From: Spongorhabdus nitratireducens
GTDB lineage: Bacteria; Pseudomonadota; Gammaproteobacteria; Pseudomonadales; Endozoicomonadaceae
Direction: 5' to 3'
Assembly (NCBI GenBank): GCA_947387575.1
Contig: CANDOC010000003.1
Location: 186,001-250,000 of the forward strand
DNA: 64,000 nt
Position numbers and translations under genes: made by a program. The notes under the pieces were generated by a model. It worked only from the letters and a program-made list of their open reading frames with translations. It did not search any database and was not told the origin of the DNA. Each line of letters begins with the position of its first letter. The stretch's first letter is position 1. Shown in pieces: positions 47,919 through 56,239 of the stretch.

Positions 47919-48509
47919 TTACTTCTGTCGAGCACCATTTCTCGCAAAATTCATACGATGCATAACATCATGCTTATCCAGCCAGCGATGTTTGGCAACG
48001 GCAGCAATATGAACAGCTGTCACAAAGAGCATCGACCAGGCCAGCAGTTCATGGGTTTCTTCAGCAAATTCATCAAGGTTAATACCCCACAAAATATTCA
48101 TGGTTGGAAAAAGTTTGGGCATGGTAATACCAAACCAATGAATATCATGACCACCCCAATTCCCGCCGGCCCAGCCAATAGCAATAACGGCCAGAGGAAG
48201 GAGATACAGAGCAAAGTGCCCGGCATGAGAGCCAACCTTTTCCCATTTCGGCATCCAGCTGGGTAGAACGGGTATTTCTGACGATAAACGTATAATGACC
48301 CTGACGATCAGCAAAAATAACAGGGTCACGCCTGCGCTGATATGAAGACCAAACAAGATATCTTCAAGTGGAGTATCCTCACCAACAATCGAACTCTTGG
48401 TCATCACATAGCCTGATAACCACATCAGGAGAAAGCCGGCTGCCATGCACCAATGCAAAATCCGGATCATAAAAGGGTACTTTTCAGAAAACGCCTCAGT
48501 TGTAGTCAT
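47919..48509 (-). CDS. Cytochrome b561
   Basis: The 196-residue inner-membrane di-haem cytochrome b561 has four helices and the paired haem His in ILHWCMAAGFLLMW, FGLHISAGVTLLFL, GSHAGHFALYLL and THELLAWSMLFVTAVHIAAVAKH. It begins TTTEAFSEKYPFMIRILHW, usual for the family. It probably moves electrons between quinol and a periplasmic or membrane acceptor; the partner is unknown. Confidence 0.9.
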   Translation of the reverse strand: MTTTEAFSEKYPFMIRILHWCMAAGFLLMWLSGYVMTKSSIVGEDTPLEDILFGLHISAGVTLLFLLIVRVIIRLSSEIPVLPSWMPKWEKVGSHAGHFALYLLPLAVIAIGWAGGNWGGHDIHWFGITMPKLFPTMNILWGINLDEFAEETHELLAWSMLFVTAVHIAAVAKHRWLDKHDVMHRMNFARNGARQK

Positions 48510-48624
48510 ATATTTTTCCTAATAAAAGATAGTTAGCATTCGGATAACTTGTGTCTGGCCTTCGCTGCCATGATGAGTTGTCACGATTAATCGAAAAACA
48601 GCATTTGGATACAGAAGCTGAAAA

Positions 48625-49860
48625 CTACGTTGTTTCCGTTGTTTTGAATTTCAGACTGGCTATAAATTCATTCTGCTGAACCGTTGTATTGAACTCCCAA
48701 TCAAGGGACTCACTGATTCGGCGAACAATTTCCAGGCCATAACCATAGCGACTATCGGTATTCGGAGAGTGACTGACCTTGTTTCTAAACCGGGCTTCAT
48801 TGCTGCTCAGGGTAATAGCAAGGTAACCCTCTCCATAGCTGAGCGCATTCCGGATCAGGTTATTAACGACGGCTTCCAGCAATGAAGTCGGAGCATTTAC
48901 AATCGAACCTTCCGAACACTGAACACTGACCTCGATACAACCTGAATCAAGCATGGTCTTGTAATTATCCAGAGTGCTGGCGACAACAAACTCCAGATCA
49001 CATTCCTGCTTTTGCAGTACCGGCTGTTTCTGCCCCAGAGACAAAAATACATCCAGCGTCTTCTCTGCGCTTTCGCAGGCATTCTTGATTCGTTTGAGAT
49101 TTCTCTGTCGTTTTTCTTCACTGCAGGCAGGCAGCATCAAAACTGAAAGAGAGTTTCTGATAATAGCCAGAGGCGTTCTGATCTCATGGCTTGCATGCCG
49201 GCTGAACGACTTTTCCTTGTCGATCAAACTTTGAAGTTCCTTAACCATTCGGGTAAATACCCTGCTCAGAGTGCCTATTTCATCTGCACGATTAACACCA
49301 CTGAATACCTTGTCAGGCTTCCAGTCTGCAGCAACATCTTCAGCAAGATCAGTAATAGGCTTTGCCAGCAAACGGGCAATAACAACCGCGATAACAGCGC
49401 TGGCAATCATAACCAGACCGGCAACAGCATAGAGTACTGAGTCCAGTAAGCTCTCGTAGCGGCTGAGAGTACTCATTCTTTGCTCATCAAGAATTAAATA
49501 GATCGCTTTATGCTGCTCCGGCACCTCTGCCACCAGTAGCTGAAAGTTCTGATCTGACTCATCAAAAATGACTTCGTATTTGCCGGGTGAATACCTGCGA
49601 TAAACCTTCGGCAACTTCGGGTCATCCTGCCAATAGGAAGCCAGATAACTGTTTGACGGCAGCCTTGCCTGATCACCATTTTTCTCTACATCTTTCAGAA
49701 AGCTCTGGTACTCAATCTGGAGATAGTCCTGCAGGACATAATCTTCGGACATATAGAAAGCGGTTGAAACCAGCCATGTATAGAGCACCGAGATCAACAG
49801 CATAAACGGAATCAGGGTCAGAAAGATCCGGCCAAAAATGGACTTAATCGGGAATAACAA
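48625..49860 (-). CDS. Sensor histidine kinase
   Basis: The 411-residue membrane histidine kinase has an N-terminal helix, a periplasmic sensor domain at about residues 35-135, a second helix near 145-165 and a HAMP domain (RADEIGTLSRVFTRMVKEL). The dimerisation domain has the phospho-His in FSRHASHEIRTPLAI, and the catalytic domain shows NNLIRNALSYGEG and SRYGYGLEIV. Its start overlaps the response regulator gene by 17 bases. The signal is unknown. Confidence 0.9.
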   Translation of the reverse strand: MLFPIKSIFGRIFLTLIPFMLLISVLYTWLVSTAFYMSEDYVLQDYLQIEYQSFLKDVEKNGDQARLPSNSYLASYWQDDPKLPKVYRRYSPGKYEVIFDESDQNFQLLVAEVPEQHKAIYLILDEQRMSTLSRYESLLDSVLYAVAGLVMIASAVIAVVIARLLAKPITDLAEDVAADWKPDKVFSGVNRADEIGTLSRVFTRMVKELQSLIDKEKSFSRHASHEIRTPLAIIRNSLSVLMLPACSEEKRQRNLKRIKNACESAEKTLDVFLSLGQKQPVLQKQECDLEFVVASTLDNYKTMLDSGCIEVSVQCSEGSIVNAPTSLLEAVVNNLIRNALSYGEGYLAITLSSNEARFRNKVSHSPNTDSRYGYGLEIVRRISESLDWEFNTTVQQNEFIASLKFKTTETT

Positions 49861-50524
49861 GCTTATACCCCTTACCGTGTACTGTTTTAATCAGTGGACT
49901 ATCAAACGGTTTATCCAACTGAAGCCTGAGGCGATAGATATGTGTCCGCAGCGGGTCGCTGTCCGGCAGGCCATCCGGCCAGAGACTGTCTTCCAGTACA
50001 GAGCGTGAAACAGGATGCGGCGCGCTGCGGGCAAGTAACGTAAGCAGGCGGAACTGGACATCATGCAGCTCAATCTTGACGCCCTTTCGATAAACCTCCA
50101 GCGCCTGATGATCAATAACCAGCTCACCGATTTTCTGCTGCCCTGCAGGTTCCGGATTTACCCTCTTAAGCAGGGCATTCAGCCTGCAAGCCAGTTCTTC
50201 CGGCGCAAAGGGCTTGACCAGATAGTCATCTCCTCCAGCACTGAAACCCTTCAGTTTGTCTTCAAGGGTGTTTCTCGCTGTTAGAAACAGTACGGGGGTT
50301 TGGTCAAATAATTGATCTCTCAGTTCAGCACAGGCCGTAAGGCCGTCTTTAACCGGCATCATGACATCCATAACAACGACGTCGTACCGGTTTTGTTTGA
50401 GCAGCTCCAGTCCACTCTGACCATTAAAAGCAAAGTCTACTTCAAAGCCGACTTCTGACAGGAAGTCAGCCAAAGACCCTGCCAGCTCTGCATTGTCTTC
50501 TACCAGAAGTATCTGGGTACTCAT
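49844..50524 (-). CDS. OmpR-family response regulator
   Basis: The 226-residue regulator has a receiver domain (acidic pair in LLVEDN, phospho-Asp in VVVMDVMMPVKDG, conserved Thr in LFLTARN and Lys in LVKPFAPEEL) and a C-terminal winged helix DNA-binding domain (SRSVLEDSLWPDG, RTHIYRLRLQLDKPF). It is the first gene of the pair with the sensor kinase and resembles the QseB/ColR group. Confidence 0.92.
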   Translation of the reverse strand: MSTQILLVEDNAELAGSLADFLSEVGFEVDFAFNGQSGLELLKQNRYDVVVMDVMMPVKDGLTACAELRDQLFDQTPVLFLTARNTLEDKLKGFSAGGDDYLVKPFAPEELACRLNALLKRVNPEPAGQQKIGELVIDHQALEVYRKGVKIELHDVQFRLLTLLARSAPHPVSRSVLEDSLWPDGLPDSDPLRTHIYRLRLQLDKPFDSPLIKTVHGKGYKLVIPD

Positions 50525-50780
50525 AAACAGCCTCGGTTAATCCGGTATTCAGCGGCTAGAGGTAGCAGCCTGAATACCGCTATTGATGGCACAAACGAAC
50601 AATACATGCAGGAATGTGAACTGAATGTTAAATCAGGCGAATAGCATGGGTTAAGGCATACCCAAGCGATAGCTAAAAGCTATCACCAAAATAAAACCAA
50701 TTACTTATACAAATAAAAAACCACATCGTATATTTAGCTCTAACAAGGCACAGGCTTCAGCGGACAAAGCGAGAAACACC

Positions 50781-51257
50781 ATGAATCAGTCTACCCCAAT
50801 CAATATTGGTATCTCCGACAGCAACCGTAACGACATTGCTCAGGGTTTGAGTCATCTGTTAGCAGACAGTTATACCCTCTACCTGCAGACACACAACTTT
50901 CACTGGAATGTTACCGGCCCCCAGTTCCGGGAGCTGCATCTTATGTTTGAAGAGCACTATACCGAACTGGCTACGGCTGTTGATGAAATCGCCGAACGTA
51001 TCCGTACTCTTGGGTGCATTGCTCCCGGAACCTATAAAGCATTTGCTGAATTGAGCTCGGTTAAAGAAGTGGAGGGTGTACCGGAAGCCACTGATATGGT
51101 GAAAATTCTCACTCGGGCTCATGAACAGGTTGTTGTCACCTGTCGTAATGTCCTGAAAATAGCCCAGTCTGCTGATGATGAATCCAGTGCTTCGCTCATT
51201 TCCGATCGTATGGCAATTCATGAAAAAACAGCCTGGATGCTGCGCAGCACACTGTAA
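50781..51257 (+). CDS. dps: Dps family DNA-binding ferritin-like protein
   Basis: The 158-residue mini-ferritin of the Dps family forms dodecamers that oxidise and store iron and shield DNA. Ferroxidase residues are in [15 protein letters not shown] and [23 protein letters not shown]. The C terminus [12 protein letters not shown] is normal length. A 255-base upstream gap holds no gene, and an AT-rich stretch before the start is likely the promoter. A terminator follows. Confidence 0.93.
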   Translation: MNQSTPINIGISDSNRNDIAQGLSHLLADSYTLYLQTHNFHWNVTGPQFRELHLMFEEHYTELATAVDEIAERIRTLGCIAPGTYKAFAELSSVKEVEGVPEATDMVKILTRAHEQVVVTCRNVLKIAQSADDESSASLISDRMAIHEKTAWMLRSTL

Positions 51258-51270
51258 GCTCTTCCAATTT

Positions 51271-51297
51271 AAAGCCCGGCTCCATGCCGGGCTTTTT
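51271..51297 (+). terminator. Terminator of dps
   Basis: Stem AAAGCCCGGC with GCCGGGCTTT and a 5-base loop is followed by T-rich sequence, 14 bases past the dps stop codon. Confidence 0.92.
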
Positions 51298-51350
51298 ATC
51301 AGATAGAAGAGACATCACTTCTACAGGACGCATACCTTGCACAAGAAAGG

Positions 51351-52334
51351 TCATTGACTGATTGCTGCCAATAATGACGGCAATCGGGAAGTGCTCGCCA
51401 ACATGTCCCTGGTTGGTTTCCTGAATCGATATAACAGGTTCGGTTCGCTGACAATATACAAGTTTCCCTGATCATCCAGCGTTACACCTTCGGGCTGAGG
51501 CAAGTGACTGGAGACTGCAAATAACCTTCCCAGATCCATGGAGCTGACTTCATCTCCATTTTCATCGACTTCTGCCAGTACACGGGACTGGTCACTTAAT
51601 ACGAGAAGGTTCCCGGTTCGCTGATCATAGTGCAGGCCCGACAAGTCATTCTTGTCTCGGGTGACTTGCTCCAACAAATCCATATCAGCAGCAATCTGAA
51701 TTTTCTTGCCCAAGCCCTGCGACCCAAAACCGGTTATCTGGTACAGCGCCATGGGATCCCGCTCTTTGGCAACCCAGACTTTCTGACTGGCAGGATTCCA
51801 GGCAATACCTTCAAAGCCTTTATTCCCACTGGCAGAGGTCGCAACCTGCACCTGCGGAAACTGATCGTAGGAAATACTGCTAGCCTGTGGCGGTATCTCA
51901 ATCTGAATGACGCTCTGAATACGCTCATCCGTCACCAGAAAACGATGACCTTCAATCCAGGCAATCGCTTCAACGTCCTCAAAGCCTTCCAGAGCAACGG
52001 TACGCAACAATTTGCCATCAGGGGTTAATTCCAGAACACTATTCGGACCATTGGTAACTGCAAACAACGTACTTGTTTCACTGTTCCAGGTTAGTCCTGA
52101 CAGGTTGTCATCGATACCTTCAACGACCTGAGCATCAATATCCACTTCATAATCATTGAGCCAGACTGCTGCCTGCTTCTCACTGGAAGGGGTTATGGTA
52201 TCCAGCCAGAAGCGCATCAGCGCGTCATCGCTATCAGAAAAGTGCAGGACGGCAACCAGACATGCGCCAACCAACGAGAACAGGAACCACTTGCCAGAAT
52301 AAGCAAAAGGGGAAGACCTCAATTTTAATCTCAT
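51351..52334 (-). CDS. SdiA-regulated (YjiK-like) beta-propeller protein
   Basis: The 327-residue protein has an N-terminal membrane anchor or uncleaved signal (core WFLFSLVGACLVAVLHF). It ends in a SdiA-regulated domain with propeller-type repeats: NLSGLTWNSETSTLFAVTN, GFEDVEAIAWIEGHRFLVTDE, GFEGIAWNPASQKVWVAKE, DLSGLHYDQRTGNLLVLSD and PEGVTLDDQGNLYIVSEP. The role is unknown. It probably faces the periplasm. Confidence 0.85.
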   Translation of the reverse strand: MRLKLRSSPFAYSGKWFLFSLVGACLVAVLHFSDSDDALMRFWLDTITPSSEKQAAVWLNDYEVDIDAQVVEGIDDNLSGLTWNSETSTLFAVTNGPNSVLELTPDGKLLRTVALEGFEDVEAIAWIEGHRFLVTDERIQSVIQIEIPPQASSISYDQFPQVQVATSASGNKGFEGIAWNPASQKVWVAKERDPMALYQITGFGSQGLGKKIQIAADMDLLEQVTRDKNDLSGLHYDQRTGNLLVLSDQSRVLAEVDENGDEVSSMDLGRLFAVSSHLPQPEGVTLDDQGNLYIVSEPNLLYRFRKPTRDMLASTSRLPSLLAAISQ

Positions 52335-52453
52335 GCTGAACCGACAATTTATGAGTTAACTTGACTGTATTATGAGATCTTCAGTGTGACGTAAATGTGA
52401 ATGAGAGATACCAGACAGAGACGGCCGTCATATTTCTGACAGCCTTTTCAGAT

Positions 52454-53059
52454 TTACTCAAAAGATGCCGCTTTCTGAAATGCTTTTCTCTGCATGATTT
52501 TCCCAAGGTAGGCCTGTGTAGCCGGATATTCAGTCAGCATGTTCTGTTTCATCGCAAACATCAGAACAGAAGCCATCATAATATCCGCAGCAGTAAAGGT
52601 ATCACCCACAAAAAAATCTGATTGTGTGAGCACACTCTCGATGTAAGCAAAGTCCAGCATGGCTTCTTTTCTGGCGTACCCGACAACCGGAGCTTCACCA
52701 ATATCGAGCCCGTTCAAGAAAAGATTCAACAATACCGGCAGCATTGCTGAACCCTCAGCAAAATGCAGCCACTGCTGATAGGCTGGGTAATCCACAGAGT
52801 CACGTGCAGGGCGCAATTTATCCGGTGCATACTTATCGAGCAGGCATTCCAGAATAGCGGCAGATTCAACCAGAATACGACCGTCATCTTCAACAATTGG
52901 CGCCTTTCCCAACGGATGGATTTCACGCAACACTGCAGGAGCCAGATTGGTTTGCGGATCACGATCGTAGGTAACCAGTTCGTAATCCAGTCCCAGCTCT
53001 TCCAGCAGCCAGATAACCCGGGTTGAGCGGGATTGCTTCAGGTGATGAACTTTAATCAT
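52454..53059 (-). CDS. Glutathione S-transferase family protein
   Basis: The 201-residue protein has an N-terminal thioredoxin-like domain (IKVHHLKQSRSTRVIWLLEE; GSH-site Ser likely in SRS) and the ILVESAAILECLLDKY segment. The C-terminal all-helical domain holds FFVGDTFTAADIMMASVL, the usual N-capping box. The substrate is unknown. It lies 10 bases after the DJ-1-type gene on the same strand, so the two likely form an operon for electrophile stress. Confidence 0.9.
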   Translation of the reverse strand: MIKVHHLKQSRSTRVIWLLEELGLDYELVTYDRDPQTNLAPAVLREIHPLGKAPIVEDDGRILVESAAILECLLDKYAPDKLRPARDSVDYPAYQQWLHFAEGSAMLPVLLNLFLNGLDIGEAPVVGYARKEAMLDFAYIESVLTQSDFFVGDTFTAADIMMASVLMFAMKQNMLTEYPATQAYLGKIMQRKAFQKAASFE

Positions 53060-53069
53060 AAGTTTCGCC

Positions 53070-53747
53070 TTACTTCAGAAGATTGAGTACAGCCTGAGCG
53101 ACTGCTTCAGACGATGCAGGGTTCTGACCCGTAACCAACAAACCATCCTGGACACAATATGGATGCCAGTCATCACCATGACGATACTTTCCCCCTTTGT
53201 TTTTAAGCTCATCTTCAAGCAGAAAGGGCACAATATCCGTCAGCGCAACGGCAGCCTCCTCGGTGTTGGTGAAACCGGTTACGATTTTATCTTTTACTAA
53301 AGGTTCACCCTGAGCATTTTTTGCATTCAGCAAAACCGCCGGAGCATGGCAAACTGCAGACACCGGTTTGTTCTGTACGGTGAACTGTTCGATCAAAGCG
53401 ATAGACTCATCATTAGCTGTGAGATCCCATAAAGGACCATGTCCTCCCGGATAGAAAACAGCATCAAAATCGTCAGCCCTGACATCCGACAGTTGCACGG
53501 TGTTTTCCAGTTTGCTTTTAAGCTCTTTATCCTGATCAAACCGGCGAGTGGCATCTGTCTGGAAGTCAGGCAATGCACTTTTCGGGTCGACAGGCGGATG
53601 ACCACCCGCAGGAGATGCCAGCGTTACCTGTACTCCGGCATCTGCAAAGGTGTAATAAGGTGCTGCAAACTCTTCAATCCAGAATCCGGTTTTTTCACCG
53701 GTAATACCCAACTGGTCGTGAGAAGTCAGTACAAATAAAATATTCAT
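53070..53747 (-). CDS. DJ-1/PfpI family protein (Hsp31/glyoxalase III-like)
   Basis: The 225-residue class-I-glutamine-amidotransferase-like protein has the nucleophile Cys in KPVSAVCHAPAVLL, an upstream Glu in GFWIEEFAAPYYTF and AVFYPGGHGPLWDL. This matches DJ-1 proteins with glyoxalase III or deglycase-like activity. The ATG of MNILFVL is chosen because homology begins there; AAAGG lies 11 bases upstream. It is followed closely by the GST gene and preceded by the oxidoreductase gene. Confidence 0.88.
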   Translation of the reverse strand: MNILFVLTSHDQLGITGEKTGFWIEEFAAPYYTFADAGVQVTLASPAGGHPPVDPKSALPDFQTDATRRFDQDKELKSKLENTVQLSDVRADDFDAVFYPGGHGPLWDLTANDESIALIEQFTVQNKPVSAVCHAPAVLLNAKNAQGEPLVKDKIVTGFTNTEEAAVALTDIVPFLLEDELKNKGGKYRHGDDWHPYCVQDGLLVTGQNPASSEAVAQAVLNLLK

Positions 53748-53838
53748 ATGGGGATTACCTTTGAGTGAACTGCTGCAGACGGCACACACATCATCGGCAG
53801 CAGTTCACTCACAAGAGGTTTAAGACAGGGTCTTCTGT

Positions 53839-54846
53839 TCAGCCAAGCTTCACCAGCATTTTCCCGGTATTCTTTCCGGTAAACAGGCCCATAAATGCAT
53901 CCGGTGCACTGGCAATACCTTCATACACAGTTTCACGTGCGTTGATCTTGCCCTGCTGCAACCACTCACCCATTTGCTGAACAAAAGCCGGATATCCATC
54001 CCAGTGATCGAAAACAATAAAGCCCTGCATTTTCAGTTTTTTGATAATTAGCAGAGACAAATTGGCAGGGCCAGGTACAGGAGCCGTTGCATTGTATTGA
54101 TCAATCATTCCACATACGGCAATACGACCATACTCATTCATCTGGTTCAGAACCGCTTCCAGGTGAGCACCGCCAACATTTTCAAAATAAACATCGACAC
54201 CTTTCGGGCAGGCTTTGGCAATATCAGCCTGCAGGTCAGTTGAGGTTTTGTAGTTTACAACCGCATCTACACCCAGAGATTTCAGATATTCCGCCTTCTC
54301 ATCAGAACCGACGCTGCCAGCAACATAACAACCTTTGAGTTTGGCAATCTGGCAAACAATAGCACCCACCGCACCGGAAGCGGCAGACACAAAGACATTG
54401 TCACCTTCTTTCAGCTCACCGATTTTTAACAGGCCGGTGTAAGCCGTCATGCCCGGCATGCCCAGCACACCCAGAAATGACTGCACTGGCGCTCCGGTTT
54501 CTGGCAGCAGCTGCAAGCCCTGTCCGTCAGCAATAAAGTACTCCCGCCAGCCGTTCATGCTGGAAACTTTTGCACCTTCCGGAAAAGCAGGGTTACGTGA
54601 TTCAACAATTTCTCCGATGGCTCCGCCTTCCAGTACTGAACCAACTTTGAAAGGTTCAATATAACTGGCACGGTCAATCATTCGGCCACGCATGTATGGA
54701 TCAACAGACATCCACAGGTTTTTAACCAGTACTTCACCGTCTTTCAGCTCGGCAACTGACTCGGTCACAATTTCGAAGTCTTCAGCGACAGGCATGCCCT
54801 CTGGGCGACGGGCGAGATGGATCTTGCGACTGTTTTCAATATACAT
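53839..54846 (-). CDS. NADP-dependent zinc-free MDR oxidoreductase (CurA-like)
   Basis: The 335-residue medium-chain reductase of the leukotriene B4 dehydrogenase/CurA group has no zinc ligands. Visible are MSVDPYMRGRM, GMPGMTAYTGLLKIGELKEGD, the NADP-binding SAASGAVGAIVCQIAKLKG, GVDVYFENVGG and a C-terminal VQQMGEWLQQGKI. It probably reduces activated double bonds. It is divergent from the interrupted LysR gene, which may have regulated it. The ATG at 54846 has AAAGGT upstream and is preferred over the longer frame. Confidence 0.9.
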   Translation of the reverse strand: MYIENSRKIHLARRPEGMPVAEDFEIVTESVAELKDGEVLVKNLWMSVDPYMRGRMIDRASYIEPFKVGSVLEGGAIGEIVESRNPAFPEGAKVSSMNGWREYFIADGQGLQLLPETGAPVQSFLGVLGMPGMTAYTGLLKIGELKEGDNVFVSAASGAVGAIVCQIAKLKGCYVAGSVGSDEKAEYLKSLGVDAVVNYKTSTDLQADIAKACPKGVDVYFENVGGAHLEAVLNQMNEYGRIAVCGMIDQYNATAPVPGPANLSLLIIKKLKMQGFIVFDHWDGYPAFVQQMGEWLQQGKINARETVYEGIASAPDAFMGLFTGKNTGKMLVKLG

Positions 54847-54960
54847 GTTGGTGACCTTTCGAAGGCGTATTCCAAATAAGCGACACACAGACTTTATATG
54901 CGTTGCAATCATGCCTCCAATGCATTGGAATTATCATCAATATAAACAGCAGTCATATCG

Positions 54961-55171
54961 ATGAGTATCAAAAACCTGTCGGCCGCCGACCTCAACCTCC
55001 TTCCGGTACTTCATGTGCTTTTGGAAGAGCGCAATGTCACCCGAGCAGCCGGGCGCCTGAATCTGACCCAGCCTGCTATCAGCCGCAATCTGGCACGATT
55101 GCGTCAGTTGTTTAATGACCCGCTGTTTACCCGAACCCCGAAAGGTCTGGCGCCGACACCTCGCGCAGAAG
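54961..55171 (+). pseudogene. LysR-family regulator, truncated by transposon insertion
   Basis: The first 70 or so codons encode a typical LysR HTH (LNLLPVLHVLLEERNVTRAAGRLNLTQPAISRNLARLRQLFNDPLFTRTPKGL). The frame continues only to PTPRAE and then meets the transposon end at 55172. The effector-binding domain is missing here; any remainder should lie beyond the far end of the transposon. The five bases before the junction (AGAAG, 55167-55171) are the expected target duplication. Confidence 0.85.
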
Positions 55172-55225
55172 TGTCGGGTGACCCATAAGGTGTAAATGGC
55201 AACCCATGCCTAGCAAGATATATAA
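55172..55225. other. Right transposon end with TnsB-type binding sites
   Basis: The terminal TGT is followed by ACCCATAAGGTGTAAAT at 55181 and ACCCATGCCTAGCAAGAT at 55202, 21 bases apart. The shared ACCCAT with a trailing A/T-rich stretch resembles the AACCATAAnnTGATA-type TnsB sites of known I-F3 elements. Further degenerate sites may lie up to about 55260. The rest to the array (55226-55387) is AT-rich and has two small hairpins (55321-55337 and 55340-55355) but no gene. Confidence 0.7.
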
Positions 55226-55387
55226 AACATGCTGAAAAAGGTGAAAACAGGTTTATGACGCAATATATGAAAATTACTGAGTTTCATTGAAGAATATAAT
55301 GAAAATCTATAACTGCTAAGTTTCCGAATGTCGGAAAAGCCAATTAATACATTGGTAGTAACGACACGGAGCCTATCTATGGCCCCG

Positions 55388-55535
55388 ATTTCAAACTGCC
55401 CTTCCGGCAGAAAACCTCAATTCAGGGTATGCTTCCATACCTCATTCTTACTCAACTGCCTATCCGGCAGAGCACGATGAAGGCTGGATTAAAGTTGTTT
55501 TTGCATCCTAATCAACTGCCTATCCGGCAGAGCAC
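55388..55535 (-). CRISPR. Three-repeat I-F3 CRISPR array with atypical last repeat
   Basis: Repeats of 28 bases lie at 55508-55535, 55448-55475 and 55388-55415, exactly 60 bases apart, leaving two 32-base spacers as in type I-F. Read on the minus strand, the first two begin GTGCTCTGCCGGATAGGCAG and carry 8-base handles TTGATTAG and TTGAGTAA. The third begins GTTTTCTGCCGGAAGGGCAG with handle TTTGAAAT. It keeps the CTGCC/GGCAG stem but has a changed 5' part, loop and handle. In known I-F3 systems such diverged repeats mark the guide used for homing. Confidence 0.9.
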
Positions 55536-55688
55536 TGAAAGTGCATTCCTAAAATGTCATTCAGCATCAACAGCTTAGATTAGATTTATTCAAAACACCT
55601 ATTTTTCAGCAATTTTCAAATAGGTTGACATAACTAAAATCTATCCTCCTCTTTCAAAACAGGGTAATAGACACAGAAATCGTAATCA
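55536..55688 (-). promoter_or_regulatory. CRISPR leader region between cas6 and the array
   Basis: About 150 AT-rich bases separate the cas6 stop codon from the first repeat. On the minus strand TTGCTG, 17 bases, ATAAAT could be a weak promoter, but I cannot confirm it. An 84-codon open frame (55634-55888) reaches into this region and is judged spurious. Confidence 0.4.
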
Positions 55689-56237
55689 TCACATTGGCAC
55701 AGTTCCAGGGTTCGTTTCACCAGACAGTCCATAACTACTAAATGCCCCATGAGAGACTCTCTGAACCAGCTTTCGCTGTATGTGTAAACAACCTTCTCGT
55801 TTTTTAATTGAGTGGTAGTGCTCAAACACCAGCGCTTCAGGGTTATATTTTCTTGGTTGTATTCCCCGCTTTTCTCTTCTTCGAGCATCCCTTACCAATC
55901 CGGCTTGATTGTATTTATCTGGTTTCTGAGTTCTACAGTACTGGACTTCAGAACCTCCCTCCTGAATAGTAATAACATCGCTCCAGTCGAATTTCTTTAC
56001 TTGCTTCATTGAAGAAAAAAGTGGGTGTTTTGAAAGCTTCTGCAATACTGGTTTATTGCGACAAACAAACGCTATCTGATCACCAACCGTGCTTTCACTC
56101 CAATGTGGGTAAGCCACTCCTATATTTCGTAAGTTATGACGGCACAGAAAACTATGCAGTGCCTGATGGCATCTGGCTGCAAGCAAAAAAAAGTCTGACG
56201 ACGAGTCTGAAAATTGAACCACAAAAGCGTGACGCAT
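55689..56237 (-). CDS. cas6: Cas6/Csy4-type CRISPR RNA endoribonuclease, I-F3
   Basis: Processes the CRISPR transcript at the repeat hairpin and stays on the guide in the Cascade complex. It is 182 residues, near the size of the Vibrio Tn6677 protein. Shared features I recognise are the probable catalytic His28 in CHQALHSFLCRHNLRNIGVA, the YPHWSESTVGDQIAFV segment, an Arg-rich helix (RDARRREKRG) and the C terminus FSSYGLSGET...VPM. It starts 2 bases after cas7 with a GAGGAA ribosome site. Confidence 0.9.
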   Translation of the reverse strand: MRHAFVVQFSDSSSDFFLLAARCHQALHSFLCRHNLRNIGVAYPHWSESTVGDQIAFVCRNKPVLQKLSKHPLFSSMKQVKKFDWSDVITIQEGGSEVQYCRTQKPDKYNQAGLVRDARRREKRGIQPRKYNPEALVFEHYHSIKKREGCLHIQRKLVQRVSHGAFSSYGLSGETNPGTVPM

Positions 56238-56239
56238 GG

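Noticed and set aside
55328..55355. Possible fourth CRISPR repeat at the 60-base period
   Set aside because: It has a CCAAT/ATTGG hairpin but no CTGCC/GGCAG stem and no similarity to the other repeats.
55634..55888. An 84-codon minus-strand frame overlapping the cas6 3' end
   Set aside because: The 182-residue frame ends with the FSSYGLS...VPM tail typical of I-F3 Cas6, so the overlapping frame is spurious.
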